This document shows, one piece after another, positions 37,640 to 53,865 of a DNA stretch of 64,000 nt. Source of the stretch: Achromobacter spanius. Lineage in GTDB: Bacteria > Pseudomonadota > Gammaproteobacteria > Burkholderiales > Burkholderiaceae_B. The notes under the pieces are model-generated. The model saw nothing but the letters and a program-made list of their open reading frames with translations, did not search any database and was not told the origin of the DNA. Both the position numbers and the translations under genes were made by a program. Location: NCBI RefSeq assembly GCF_029637605.1, contig NZ_CP121261.1:5208001-5272000 (forward strand), given 5' to 3'. Numbering within the stretch: position 1 is the first letter of the stretch; each line of letters opens with the position of its first letter.

Positions 37640-38194
37640 ATGACAGAACAACCATCCCCAGGCAATGAGGTTGCCGTCCTTGGCGGCGGCTGCTTCTGGT
37701 GCGTCGAAGCGGTCTTCGTCGATTTGCGCGGCGTGAAGAGCGTGTTGCCCGGCTACAGCGGCGGGCACGTCGACAACCCCAGCTACGAACAGGTGTGCGG
37801 CAAGGACACCGGCCATATCGAGGTCGCCCGAATCGAATTCGACCCCGCCGAACTGTCTTTCAGTGATTTGCTGCGTGTGTTCTTCGCCACGCATGACCCC
37901 ACCACGCCGGGGCGCCAAGGCAACGACATCGGTCCACAGTATGAGTCGGCAATCTTTTGGCAGAACGAGTCTCAGCGTGAGCAAGCTGAATCGGTCATTG
38001 CCGAGGTCGAGGCACAACAGGTTTACGACGCGCCCATCGTCACCAAACTGCTGGCGCCCGCCAAATTCTGGCAAGCCGAGGATTACCACAGCAATTATTT
38101 TGCCCTGCACCCCGAGCAAGGCTACTGCCAGTTCGTGATCGCACCCAAGGTTGCCAAGTTCCGCAAGCAATTCCAGGATCGTCTCAAACGCTGA
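37640..38194 (+). CDS. msrA: Peptide-methionine (S)-S-oxide reductase MsrA
   Basis: 184 residues with the MsrA catalytic motif GGGCFWCVE (Cys18 nucleophile and Cys21) and downstream YSGGHVDNPSYEQVC and GHIEVARIEFDP blocks. It repairs the S-sulfoxide of methionine in proteins using thioredoxin. ATG 37640 has a GAGGAA ribosome site. The resolving Cys usual near the C-terminus is represented by GYCQF near residue 159. Independent of MsrB, which is not seen here. Confidence 0.93.
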   Translation: MTEQPSPGNEVAVLGGGCFWCVEAVFVDLRGVKSVLPGYSGGHVDNPSYEQVCGKDTGHIEVARIEFDPAELSFSDLLRVFFATHDPTTPGRQGNDIGPQYESAIFWQNESQREQAESVIAEVEAQQVYDAPIVTKLLAPAKFWQAEDYHSNYFALHPEQGYCQFVIAPKVAKFRKQFQDRLKR

Positions 38195-38227
38195 CGTGCT
38201 TGGCTGCCCGTGTCGGTTTGAACGGGC

Positions 38228-38254
38228 GAAAAAAAACCTCACAATAAGGTGAGG
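38228..38254 (-). terminator. Probable terminator for hppD (minus strand)
   Basis: 6-bp stem CCTCAC / GTGAGG (38237-38242, 38249-38254), preceded on the plus strand by a run of eight A that becomes a U-tract in the minus-strand transcript. Confidence 0.65.
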
Positions 38255-38306
38255 CCTCAAGGCCAGTGCCGATGCTAGGGCATTTGGGCACTGGAGGGGG
38301 AAGCGC

Positions 38307-39419
38307 TTACTCGACGTTCTTCACCACGCCGCGGCGCATCTGGTCCAGTTCGATCGATTCGAACAGGGCCTTGAAGTTGCCTTCGCCAAAACCGTCGTTG
38401 CCCTTGCGTTGGATGATCTCGAAGAAGATCGGGCCGATCTGGTTCTCTGTGAAGATCTGCAGCAAAAGGCCGCCACCGGGTGCACCATCCAGCAGGATAC
38501 GGTTTTTCTGCAGCCGCGCCACATCTTCACCGTGGTTGGGCAGGCGCCGGTCCAGCAGTTCGTAGTAGGTTTCCGGCGTATCCAGAAACACCACGCCCGA
38601 CGCGCGCAGCGCTTCAATGGTGCTGTAGATATCATCCGTCGCCATGGCAATGTGTTGGATGCCTTCGCCGCGGTACAGGTCCAGATACTCCTGGATCTGC
38701 CCCTTCTCTTCGGTGCCTTCCTCATTGATCGGAATGCGGATATTGCCGCAAGGCGACGTCATCGCCTTCGACTTCACGCCCGTCACCTTGCCTTCGATAT
38801 CGAAGTAGCGAACTTCACGGAAGTTGAACAGGCGTTCGTAAAATTCCGACCACTCGGCCATGCGGCCCTTGTGCACGTTGTGCGTCAAGTGGTCCACCAA
38901 CGTCAAGCCAGCTCCGCGGTGGTTCAGGTCCGCCTGCGCATTGCCCGGATCCACGGGCACGAAGTCCACGTCATAGATGCTGATATCACCAATGCCGCCA
39001 TGACCTTCCTTGCCAGTCCAGCGGTCAACCAAGTAGATCAGCGAGTCGCCGATGCCCTTGATGGCCGGAATGTTCAGTTCCATCGGACCGCTGTGCGAGT
39101 CGAATCCCCACGCGCCCAGTTCCAATGCGCGCTTATACGCGGCATTGGCATCTTGAACGCGGAAGCCAATTGCACAGATCGACGGTCCGTGCAGGCGCGC
39201 AAAGCGCTGGGCAAAGGAATCCGGCTCGGCATTGATCAGAAAATTTACGCCACCCTGGCGGTACAGCGTGACGTCCTTGTGGCGGTGCTTGGCGATGGCT
39301 TTGAAGCCCAGCAGTTCGAACACCTTGCGCAGCGCAGCGGGGTCCGGCGCGGCATATTCAATGAACTCGAACCCGGCGGTGCCCATCGGGTTGTCCCAGG
39401 GTTGGAAAGCGCTGCTCAT
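38307..39419 (-). CDS. hppD: 4-Hydroxyphenylpyruvate dioxygenase
   Basis: 370 residues. The three iron ligands are in place: His177 (LVDHLTHNV), His256 (IQHIAMAT) and Glu334 (IFFEIIQR). The C-terminal catalytic vicinal-oxygen-chelate domain (about 165-345) follows a degenerate N-terminal one. It makes homogentisate from 4-hydroxyphenylpyruvate in tyrosine catabolism. ATG 39419 follows GGGAGC. Divergent from an Lrp/AsnC regulator, which likely responds to an aromatic amino acid; hmgA and fahA are not in the window. Confidence 0.94.
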   Translation of the reverse strand: MSSAFQPWDNPMGTAGFEFIEYAAPDPAALRKVFELLGFKAIAKHRHKDVTLYRQGGVNFLINAEPDSFAQRFARLHGPSICAIGFRVQDANAAYKRALELGAWGFDSHSGPMELNIPAIKGIGDSLIYLVDRWTGKEGHGGIGDISIYDVDFVPVDPGNAQADLNHRGAGLTLVDHLTHNVHKGRMAEWSEFYERLFNFREVRYFDIEGKVTGVKSKAMTSPCGNIRIPINEEGTEEKGQIQEYLDLYRGEGIQHIAMATDDIYSTIEALRASGVVFLDTPETYYELLDRRLPNHGEDVARLQKNRILLDGAPGGGLLLQIFTENQIGPIFFEIIQRKGNDGFGEGNFKALFESIELDQMRRGVVKNVE

Positions 39420-39536
39420 AAGTCTGCTCCCTTGCATCGTTTTTCAGGACGACTTGTTATTCAAGTCTAGAAGACGATTGTAGGTAGGAACGACGAGCAG
39501 ACAATTGCAAAGATGGCGTTGAAGTGCCGTGTTTGA

Positions 39537-39549
39537 GCAATAATATTGC
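39537..39549. promoter_or_regulatory. Inverted repeat between hppD and Lrp gene
   Basis: GCAATA-A-TATTGC, a perfect 6-1-6 palindrome 27-39 bp before the Lrp-type start, in an AT-rich patch. The size and AT core suit an Lrp/AsnC operator controlling both divergent genes. Confidence 0.45.
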
Positions 39550-39575
39550 CCTATGTGTAAATTAAGGGGCAAAAA

Positions 39576-40052
39576 ATGTCTGATATAGAGCTGGATAGGA
39601 CAGATCTAAGGATTTTGGCCGAATTGCAGCGCGATGGCCGCCTTAGCAACCAGGAACTGGCCGACCGTGTATCCCTGTCGCCCAGTCCGTGCTTGCGGCG
39701 TGTGCGCCGACTGGAAGAGAAGGGCTTTATCAAAAAGTACGTAGCCCTGATCAACGCTGAGAAAGTTGGGCTCGGTCTGCTTGCGTACGTCAACATCCGC
39801 CTGAACAAACATAGCGGCTCAAGTCACGCGCCGATGAGTGATTTCGCTCGTGACGTGCAGTTGTGGCCTGAGGTGGTCGAATGCTATGCCATGTCTGGCG
39901 ACATGGATTACCTGCTGCGAATACAGGTGGCTGACCTGGCGCACTTTTCACGCTTCGCCATGGATACACTCATGCGCCACCCCGCCGTCGTGGACATGCG
40001 CTCTTTCTTTGCATTGCAGCAAATCAAGGAAACCACCGAGTTGAGGCTTTAG
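39576..40052 (+). CDS. Lrp/AsnC family transcriptional regulator
   Basis: 158 residues: N-terminal AsnC helix-turn-helix (about 6-65, with LDRTDLRILAELQRDGRLSNQ) and RAM effector domain (about 72-150, VNIRLNKHSG and DYLLRIQVAD strands). Ligands for the family are amino acids. It lies head-to-head with hppD across a 156-bp interval, a common arrangement where the regulator senses phenylalanine or tyrosine; this is inference. No terminator directly follows, only the palindromic region before the rRNA operon. Confidence 0.9.
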   Translation: MSDIELDRTDLRILAELQRDGRLSNQELADRVSLSPSPCLRRVRRLEEKGFIKKYVALINAEKVGLGLLAYVNIRLNKHSGSSHAPMSDFARDVQLWPEVVECYAMSGDMDYLLRIQVADLAHFSRFAMDTLMRHPAVVDMRSFFALQQIKETTELRL

Positions 40053-40079
40053 CGTGGACGGCCCCGCAATGTAAGCGGT

Positions 40080-40095
40080 CGCTCTATATAGAGCG
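40080..40095. repeat. 16-bp perfect palindrome CGCTCTATATAGAGCG
   Basis: Self-complementary without loop. Its core TCTATATAGA recurs at 40143-40152, 63 bp downstream. Both lie between the Lrp gene and the first rRNA promoter. It could terminate or bind a protein; no T-tract follows, so a simple terminator is unlikely. Confidence 0.7.
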
Positions 40096-40226
40096 TCGTC
40101 TACCTACTGTGTCGTGCCCGTATTGGCGGAGCCGCTGGGCCATCTATATAGAGAGTCAAGTTATCCGCAAAGGTGTGTCCCCATAAAAATTCATCTTTTT
40201 GCAAAAAGGGTGTCATCTGGAGCGCC

Positions 40227-40250
40227 TTGCCAAAATTTCCGTGCTATAGT
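40227..40250 (+). promoter_or_regulatory. Promoter-like element 1 of rRNA operon 1
   Basis: Extended -10 GTGCTATAGT (TATAGT at 40245-40250) with an AT-rich, UP-like stretch upstream, but no good -35 at normal spacing. Confidence 0.45.
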
Positions 40251-40439
40251 CTCGCTCCTTCGCAGTTCAGGCAGTTTTTGAACCGCGAAGCTAAGCAAGC
40301 ACAACAGGCCGTCCGGCAGGCAATCCGCAAGGAAACCTACCCAGCCTGCCGCAAAGCAGCCAGCAAGTAGTTAAGTTAATAGCTACGCCGGGAGCCAAGC
40401 GGTTATTGCATGGATTGCGGCAAATCAGGCAAAAGCCAG

Positions 40440-40469
40440 TTGCGCAATCTGCAAAAATCGTGCTATAGT
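40440..40469 (+). promoter_or_regulatory. Promoter-like element 2 of rRNA operon 1
   Basis: TTGCGC, 18 bp, extended -10 GTGCTATAGT (40464-40469). The flanking sequence (AATCTGCAAAAA) recurs at elements 3 and 46370-46399. Confidence 0.6.
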
Positions 40470-40622
40470 CTTGGGCTTGGCTGGTGATGGCGATTCAGGG
40501 TTTACCCGGATCAAGATTACAAGCCACCTGGTTCAGTAACCAGCCTCTGGATTCCAGAGCCAACGCGAAGCGCAAGCGAGCGGCGGGGTTGCAAGATAGG
40601 GTGCAAATTAGGCAAGAGCCGG

Positions 40623-40652
40623 TTGCATAATCTGCAAAAGTTGTGTTATAGT
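40623..40652 (+). promoter_or_regulatory. Promoter-like element 3 of rRNA operon 1
   Basis: TTGCAT, 18 bp, extended -10 GTGTTATAGT (40647-40652); an imperfect repeat of element 2, 183 bp downstream. Confidence 0.6.
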
Positions 40653-40783
40653 TTCAGGCTTGGTAGTTGCCGAAAACTCAGGTTAACCCGAACGGGTTCT
40701 GATGTTTCGATAGCTGCTAAGAGAGGGTGATCTGAAGAGGTTGCAAGCAAGAGGGCGGTGGCGCGAAAGCGAACGAAGCTGAC

Positions 40784-40812
40784 TTGACAAGCGATAAAAA
40801 CTTCTTCATAAT
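40784..40812 (+). promoter_or_regulatory. Main sigma-70 promoter of rRNA operon 1
   Basis: Consensus TTGACA at 40784-40789, 17-bp spacer, CATAAT at 40807-40812, then a GC-rich CTCGCCTC discriminator. Duplicated exactly before operon 2. Confidence 0.8.
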
Positions 40813-41153
40813 CTCGCCTCTCTGCTGCTGAAAACAGCAAGCGACGCAAAGCGAAAGCCGCAGCGAAGCTGGTGGGTTCAGCGAGTGGCAAGAAGTTGGT
40901 AGTACAGAATTTAGCAGTACCGCTCTTTAACAATTAAACAACCGATAAGTGTGGGCGCTTGATGCGATGCACTGTGATTCAGGTCTGGGGTCAAACCTTG
41001 GCTTGCTTCACAAGCACAATGAAATCAAGTGCTCACTAGAAGTGAAGTACCTTAGACGTCAAGTTTAAGAACATACCTCACTTCCTTTGAGTAGCGACGT
41101 ATGACCTGGTTCGGATTTATTCGGACCAAGAATACGAAACAAATACAGAGATT

Positions 41154-42685
<1,532 letters not shown>

Positions 42686-43027
42686 AGAGCTTAAGTGCTC
42701 GTGTTAAGCGTCCACTCTTATCGGTTGTTTTTTGTAGCTGGGGTCAATCGTTATTGGCCCGGCGTAGAAGTTAACGCATAGCGCTGCTTGCAGCGCTATG
42801 CGTTGGGTTTTACTCAACAGCTATATTCGTTCTTTAACAATCTGGAAGAAGCACAACGAAATGTACTTATTAAGTACTCGACGCAAGTCGAAGAAGATAA
42901 GTACGGGTTGTGATTGCATTATTTTGTTCCAAGTTCTCAAGACTGAGGTGAATAACCTCAGACTGCTTTGAAACTTATGAACGGCACAAACGCTAATACT
43001 CAGGTCCTATAGCCTACAGCGTTATAG
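42686..43027 (+). other. 16S-23S spacer of operon 1, lacking tRNA genes
   Basis: About 342 bases. It carries the 16S processing stem, a 14-bp perfect hairpin (42773-42804), a boxA-like GTTCTTTAACAA (42829-42840), a CTGAGGT/ACCTCAG hairpin (42943-42961) and the 23S processing arm GTTATAGGATCAAGC (43021-43035). The tRNA-Ile and tRNA-Ala found at this position in operon 2 are absent, replaced by about 35 unrelated bases. Confidence 0.88.
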
Positions 43028-45911
<2,884 letters not shown>

Positions 45912-46113
45912 TATAACACTGATGGTTATGACCTGGTGGTATAGCGTTCCAAGTGTCGTTCAATACAAAATCTGGCTGCACCGTCGGCAGCCAGCCAACA
46001 CCAATTACATCCCCCCTGTGCGTGATCATCGAGCTAGTCTCTGGTCACCCACACGTTGTGTTTCTTCCAAGATTGGAGCCGTTGCGTTAACCCGCAGCTG
46101 CTCAACCCGTTAC

Positions 46114-46227
46114 GCCTGACGACCATAGCAAGGTGGTACCACTCCTTCCCATCCCGAACAGGACAGTGAAACGCCTTCGCGCCGATGATAGTGGACGGAC
46201 GTCTGTGAAAGTAGGTCATCGTCAGGC
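46114..46227 (+). rRNA. rrf: 5S ribosomal RNA, operon 1
   Basis: 114 bases, GCCTGACGACC to GTCAGGC, with terminal helix GCCTGAC/GTCAGGC and the CCATCCCGAACAG loop typical of 5S. Separated from 23S by about 200 bases. Confidence 0.95.
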
Positions 46228-46238
46228 TTTTATTGCGC

Positions 46239-46274
46239 AAAACCCCACAGGTGATCCTGTGGGGTTTTGTTTTA
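46239..46274 (+). terminator. Terminator of rRNA operon 1
   Basis: 13-bp stem AAAACCCCACAGG / CCTGTGGGGTTTT around TGAT, followed by GTTTTAT. Repeated after the first 5S of operon 2. Confidence 0.92.
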
Positions 46275-46369
46275 TATATAAGTGAGAACCTATACTTCTC
46301 GCCGCTGTAAGACGAAGAAATTCAGAAAGCAGCAGCGTTGCAAGACAGTGCAAATGAGCCAAGGGCCGG

Positions 46370-46399
46370 TTGCACAAGCTGCAAAAATGATGTTATAGT
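46370..46399 (+). promoter_or_regulatory. Upstream promoter-like element of rRNA operon 2
   Basis: TTGCAC, 18 bp, extended -10 ATGTTATAGT (46394-46399); related to elements 2 and 3 of operon 1, including the GGCTTGGCTG sequence after it. Confidence 0.6.
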
Positions 46400-46562
46400 T
46401 GAAGGCTTGGCTGCTACCGAAAGTTCAGGGTCACCCCGATATTTCGATAGCCGCTAAAAAGGGAGCCCAGTAGAAATACGGGTGAGTGAGGTCTGAAGAA
46501 AGTTTGTAAGTCAGGCAGCGCAGTACTTGAGTCGCGGTAAGCGAAGCAAATGCGACACTGGT

Positions 46563-46591
46563 TTGACAAGCGATAAAAACTTCTTCATAAT
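46563..46591 (+). promoter_or_regulatory. Main sigma-70 promoter of rRNA operon 2
   Basis: TTGACA, 17-bp spacer, CATAAT (46586-46591), identical to the operon 1 main promoter. Confidence 0.8.
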
Positions 46592-46932
46592 CTCGCCTCT
46601 CTGCTGCTGAAAACAGCAAGCGACGCAAGGCGAAAGCCGCAGCGAAGCTGGTGGGTTCAGCGAGTGGCAAGAAGTTGGTAGTACAGAATTTAGCAGTACC
46701 GCTCTTTAACAATTAAACAACCGATAAGTGTGGGCGCTTGATGCGATGCACTGTGATTCAGGTCTGGGGTCAAACCTTGGCTTGCTTCACAAGCACAATG
46801 AAATCAAGTGCTCACTAGAAGTGAAGTACCTTAGACGTCAAGTTTAAGAACATACCTCACTTCCTTTGAGTAGCGACGTATGACCTGGTTCGGATTTATT
46901 CGGACCAAGAATACGAAACAAATACAGAGATT

Positions 46933-48464
<1,532 letters not shown>

Positions 48465-48595
48465 AGAGCTTAAGTGCTCGTGTTAAGCGTCCACTCTTAT
48501 CGGTTGTTTGATATAGCTGGGATCAGTTGTAGGCTTGGGTCGAGGGAATCTTCCCTGGGTCTTCAGCTACCTGACTGCTGATCCGAGAAGGTTTT

Positions 48596-48672
48596 GGGTC
48601 TGTAGCTCAGTTGGTTAGAGCACCGTCTTGATAAGGCGGGGGTCGTTGGTTCGAATCCAACCAGACCCACCA
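48596..48672 (+). tRNA. ileT: tRNA-Ile (GAT anticodon)
   Basis: 77 bases with encoded CCA: acceptor GGGTCTG/CAGACCC, D-arm TAGCTCAG, anticodon loop CTTGATAAG, and T-arm GGTTCGAATCC. In the 16S-23S spacer of operon 2 only. Confidence 0.96.
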
Positions 48673-48694
48673 AGTATTCTGCGATGCAGGATAT

Positions 48695-48770
48695 GGGGGT
48701 GTAGCTCAGCTGGGAGAGCGCCTGCTTTGCAAGCAGGATGTCATCGGTTCGATCCCGTTCACCTCCACCA
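48695..48770 (+). tRNA. alaT: tRNA-Ala (TGC anticodon)
   Basis: 76 bases with encoded CCA: acceptor GGGGGTG/CACCTCC (one wobble), anticodon loop TTTGCAAG, T-arm GGTTCGATCCC. Twenty-two bases after tRNA-Ile. Confidence 0.96.
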
Positions 48771-48808
48771 TTGATTCTCATAATCGCCCTGGTGGTGATG
48801 TAGAGGCT

Positions 48809-48840
48809 AACTCATAGCGCTGTTGTCAGTGTTATGAGTT
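48809..48840 (+). other. Spacer hairpin of operon 2, compensated relative to operon 1
   Basis: Arms AACTCATAGCGCTG and CAGTGTTATGAGTT pair over 14 bp (two G-U pairs) with loop TTGT. In operon 1 the same hairpin has G-C where this has T-A at the fourth pair. This covariation argues for an RNA-level role. Confidence 0.7.
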
Positions 48841-49063
48841 GGGTTTTACTCAACAGCTATATTCGTTCTTTAACAATCTGGAAGAAGCACAACGAAATGT
48901 ACTTATTAAGTACTCGACGCAAGTCGAAGAAGATAAGTACGGGTTGTGATTGCATTATTTTGTTCCAAGTTCTCAAGACTGGGGTGAATAACCTCAGACT
49001 GCTTTGAAACTTATGAACGGCACAAACGCTAATACTCAGGTCCTATAGCCTACAGCGTTATAG

Positions 49064-51947
<2,884 letters not shown>

Positions 51948-52149
51948 TATAACACTGATGGTTATGACCTGGTGATATAGCGTTCCAAGTGTCGTTCAAT
52001 ACAAAATCTGGCTGCACCGTCAGCAGCCAGCCAACACCAATTACATCCCCCCTGTGCGTGATCATCGAGCTAGTCTCTGGTCACCCACACGTTGTGTTTC
52101 TTCCAAGATTGGAGCCGTTGCGTTAACCCGCAGCTGCTCAACCCGTTAC

Positions 52150-52263
52150 GCCTGACGACCATAGCAAGGTGGTACCACTCCTTCCCATCCCGAACAGGAC
52201 AGTGAAACGCCTTCGCGCCGATGATAGTGGACGGACGTCTGTGAAAGTAGGTCATCGTCAGGC
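52150..52263 (+). rRNA. rrf: 5S ribosomal RNA, operon 2, first copy
   Basis: 114 bases, identical to the operon 1 copy, with terminal helix GCCTGAC/GTCAGGC. Confidence 0.95.
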
Positions 52264-52274
52264 TTTTATTGCGC

Positions 52275-52311
52275 AAAACCCCACAGGTGATCCTGTGGGG
52301 TTTTGTTTTAT
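52275..52311 (+). terminator. Terminator after first 5S of operon 2
   Basis: Same 13-bp stem and T-rich tail as after operon 1. The extra 5S gene lies beyond it, so its expression needs read-through or its own promoter. Confidence 0.88.
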
Positions 52312-52443
52312 ATATAAGTGAGAACACACGCGCGTGTGATTGTCGGTGATAGCCGAAATCACGGATGTGGTTTTGTTCTGTAGTACCAGGCAGTACCCAA
52401 GATTCGAGGGGTTGACGCTTCGGTCAACCGTTCAAGCAGTTAC

Positions 52444-52557
52444 GCTTAACGACCATAGCAAGGTGGTACCACTCCTTCCCATCCCGAACAGGACAGTGAA
52501 ACGCCTTCGCGCCGATGATAGTGGACGGACGTCTGTGAAAGTAGGTCATCGTTAAGC
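52444..52557 (+). rRNA. rrf: 5S ribosomal RNA, extra copy with compensated terminal stem
   Basis: 114 bases. The body matches the other 5S genes, but the terminal helix reads GCTTAAC/GTTAAGC instead of GCCTGAC/GTCAGGC: two pairs are exchanged on both sides, so pairing is kept. About 180 bases after the previous 5S, with its own terminator at 52569-52603. Confidence 0.93.
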
Positions 52558-52568
52558 TCTTATTTCGC

Positions 52569-52603
52569 AAAGCCCCGCCGGTTCCCGGCGGGGCTTTGTC
52601 TTT
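52569..52603 (+). terminator. Terminator after the extra 5S gene
   Basis: 13-bp stem AAAGCCCCGCCGG / CCGGCGGGGCTTT with loop TTC, then GTCTTT. A different sequence from the other two rRNA terminators. Confidence 0.88.
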
Positions 52604-52762
52604 GGCGAAGCAGGCATGTTGTGGCTGGCAAAACTCATATGCAACGCCTCGTCAATCAGGCTGCGACCCGCGCCAATGCTGATTGTGCCGAAATAACAAC
52701 GCCCGTAGATGGGCGGGTTTTGTGCGGTAAGATTGATCGAGTCAATTCGTTGGAGCGTTATC

Positions 52763-53128
52763 GTGAGTGATCCCCAGACCCCCTTGCCTGGTACGACTTT
52801 AGACCTGCGCACGCTGACCCATGTGGCTTACGGTTTATTCGCCTTGGGCTTTTTGACGAGTGGAATTCTGGGCATTGCGACGTTGGCGGCTGTGGTGCTG
52901 ATGTATGTGAAACGTTCAGACGCTGCCGGTACGGTTTACGCAGCTCACTTCGACTGGATGCTGCGCACGTTCTGGTGGGCAATGTTGTGGTTGGCCATCA
53001 GCGGAATTGCCATCTATATCTTCATTGGTTGGATCAGCCTGATCGCGACCATAGTCTGGGTGCTGTATCGTCTGATCAAGGGTTGGCTGGCATTGCTGGA
53101 TGGCGGCGCACCGACCACGTATGCTTGA
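52763..53128 (+). CDS. Small inner-membrane protein (COG3671/DUF4870-like)
   Basis: 121 residues with three predicted helices (about 16-50 with a kink, 63-85 and 86-108), matching the size of the COG3671 predicted membrane proteins. GTG 52763 follows GGAG by 7 bp and gives a standard polar N-terminus; the frame is open further upstream without a ribosome site. The function of the family is unknown. Single gene between the rRNA block and a strong terminator at 53158-53183. Confidence 0.72.
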   Translation: MSDPQTPLPGTTLDLRTLTHVAYGLFALGFLTSGILGIATLAAVVLMYVKRSDAAGTVYAAHFDWMLRTFWWAMLWLAISGIAIYIFIGWISLIATIVWVLYRLIKGWLALLDGGAPTTYA

Positions 53129-53157
53129 CGAGTAGAGACCGCTCTTTGAGCGCATGG

Positions 53158-53183
53158 AAAGCCGGCAGAGATGCCGGCTTTTT
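53158..53183 (+). terminator. Rho-independent terminator
   Basis: 9-bp stem AAAGCCGGC / GCCGGCTTT around AGAGAT, followed by further T. Ends the small membrane-protein gene. Confidence 0.88.
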
Positions 53184-53586
53184 CACGTGTACTGGCAAAG
53201 GTTGTTCGCGATCGAGAGGGCCGCCTTGGCATGATCTCTTGCCAGGCAATGAATGGGATCTGCATGCAGCGTAAACATCGCGTGGCGGTGCCCCGCATGA
53301 GCTTGAATAGACCTCTGCAGCGGGTGAGAGCGTGCGAAGGCATGCCGAGCCGCGGCACGAGAGCCGGCAGATTTTTCGCGAGACCTGGGGGAAGTGTGGC
53401 GCCTTCAGGAGATCGGGACGATCAGGGCGACAGCAAGACGGTGCTTTGCCGCGTCCACAAGATGTGGACTGGGGTGTGGTGCGCCGAGGATGGCGCATGC
53501 ATGACGGTAATGAGCTAGCCCGGCAAAAGCCAGGGCATCGCGACAATCCAAGAGGCAGGGACGTACGGGGTACGCCCTTTGCCTGC
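53184..53586. other. Gene-free interval
   Basis: About 400 bp between convergent units. No ORF shows coding character. A hairpin-like GACGTAC/GTACGCC sequence (near 53560-53576) lies just after the SWIB gene end, without a U-tract. Confidence 0.4.
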
Positions 53587-53865
53587 TTACTTCAGATGTG
53601 CGTTGACCAACTTGGTCAGTTCGAACATCGTGACCTGATCCTTGCCAAAGATCGGACGCAGCTTGGCATCGGCGTTGATGTTGCGCTTGTTGCTGGCATC
53701 TTGCAGGTTGTGCTTCTTGATGTATTCCCAGATCTTCTTGGTGACCTCGGTACGCGGCACGGCTTCCGAGCCGATGACAGCGGCCAATTCGGCGCTGGGG
53801 GTCAGGGGCTTCATGAATGCAGCGTTCGGCTTGCGCGCGGTCGCGGGTTTGGAGGTTGTGGCCAT
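53587..53865 (-). CDS. SWIB/MDM2 domain protein
   Basis: 92 residues: a short basic, Ala/Thr/Lys-rich N-terminal tail (1-16), then one SWIB domain (about 17-92) with LTPSAELAAVIGSEAVPRTE, the WEYIKKHNLQD helix and the KLRPIFGKDQVTMFELTKLVNAHLK end. SWIB domains are best known from eukaryotic chromatin-remodelling complexes; bacterial versions occur alone or fused to topoisomerase I. A DNA-associated role is inferred. ATG 53865 has an AGGAG site 10 bp upstream; the longer frame is not supported. Confidence 0.9.
   Translation of the reverse strand: MATTSKPATARKPNAAFMKPLTPSAELAAVIGSEAVPRTEVTKKIWEYIKKHNLQDASNKRNINADAKLRPIFGKDQVTMFELTKLVNAHLK

Larger units (their letters stand above)
40053..41153 (+). 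promoter_or_regulatory. Leader region of rRNA operon 1: multiple promoters, hairpins and boxA
   Basis: About 1.1 kb without a gene. It contains palindromes (40080-40095; CTTTTTGCAAAAAG at 40195-40208), four promoter-like elements, two adjacent hairpins (CTGGTT/AACCAG at 40528-40543 and CTCTGG/CCAGAG at 40545-40559), boxA GCTCTTTAACAA at 40922-40933, and the 5' side of the 16S processing stem. CAACCGATAAG at 40939-40949 pairs with CTTATCGGTTG at 42717-42727, and the pairing continues through TGTGG and GCGCTT. From 40784 onward it is nearly identical to the leader of operon 2. Confidence 0.75.
46275..46932 (+). promoter_or_regulatory. Leader region of rRNA operon 2
   Basis: 658 bases between the operon 1 terminator and the second 16S gene. 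Two promoters lie in it. From 46563 it follows operon 1 (offset 5779 bases), including boxA near 46701 and the 16S processing arm. The first 290 bases are unique, apart from similarity to promoter elements 2 and 3. Confidence 0.75.

Noticed and set aside
40173..40370. 65-codon ORF in the rRNA leader
   Set aside because: It crosses promoter element 1 and its hairpin, lacks a ribosome site, and has no recognisable protein motif.
40501..40620. Possible degenerate tRNA in the rRNA leader (two hairpins)
   Set aside because: There is no T-arm GTTCRANYC, no anticodon stem-loop and no acceptor pairing in the right register.
46275..46562. Remnant of a mobile element between the two rRNA operons
   Set aside because: No terminal repeats, target-site duplication or transposase-like frame; the sequence resembles the operon 1 promoter cassettes instead.
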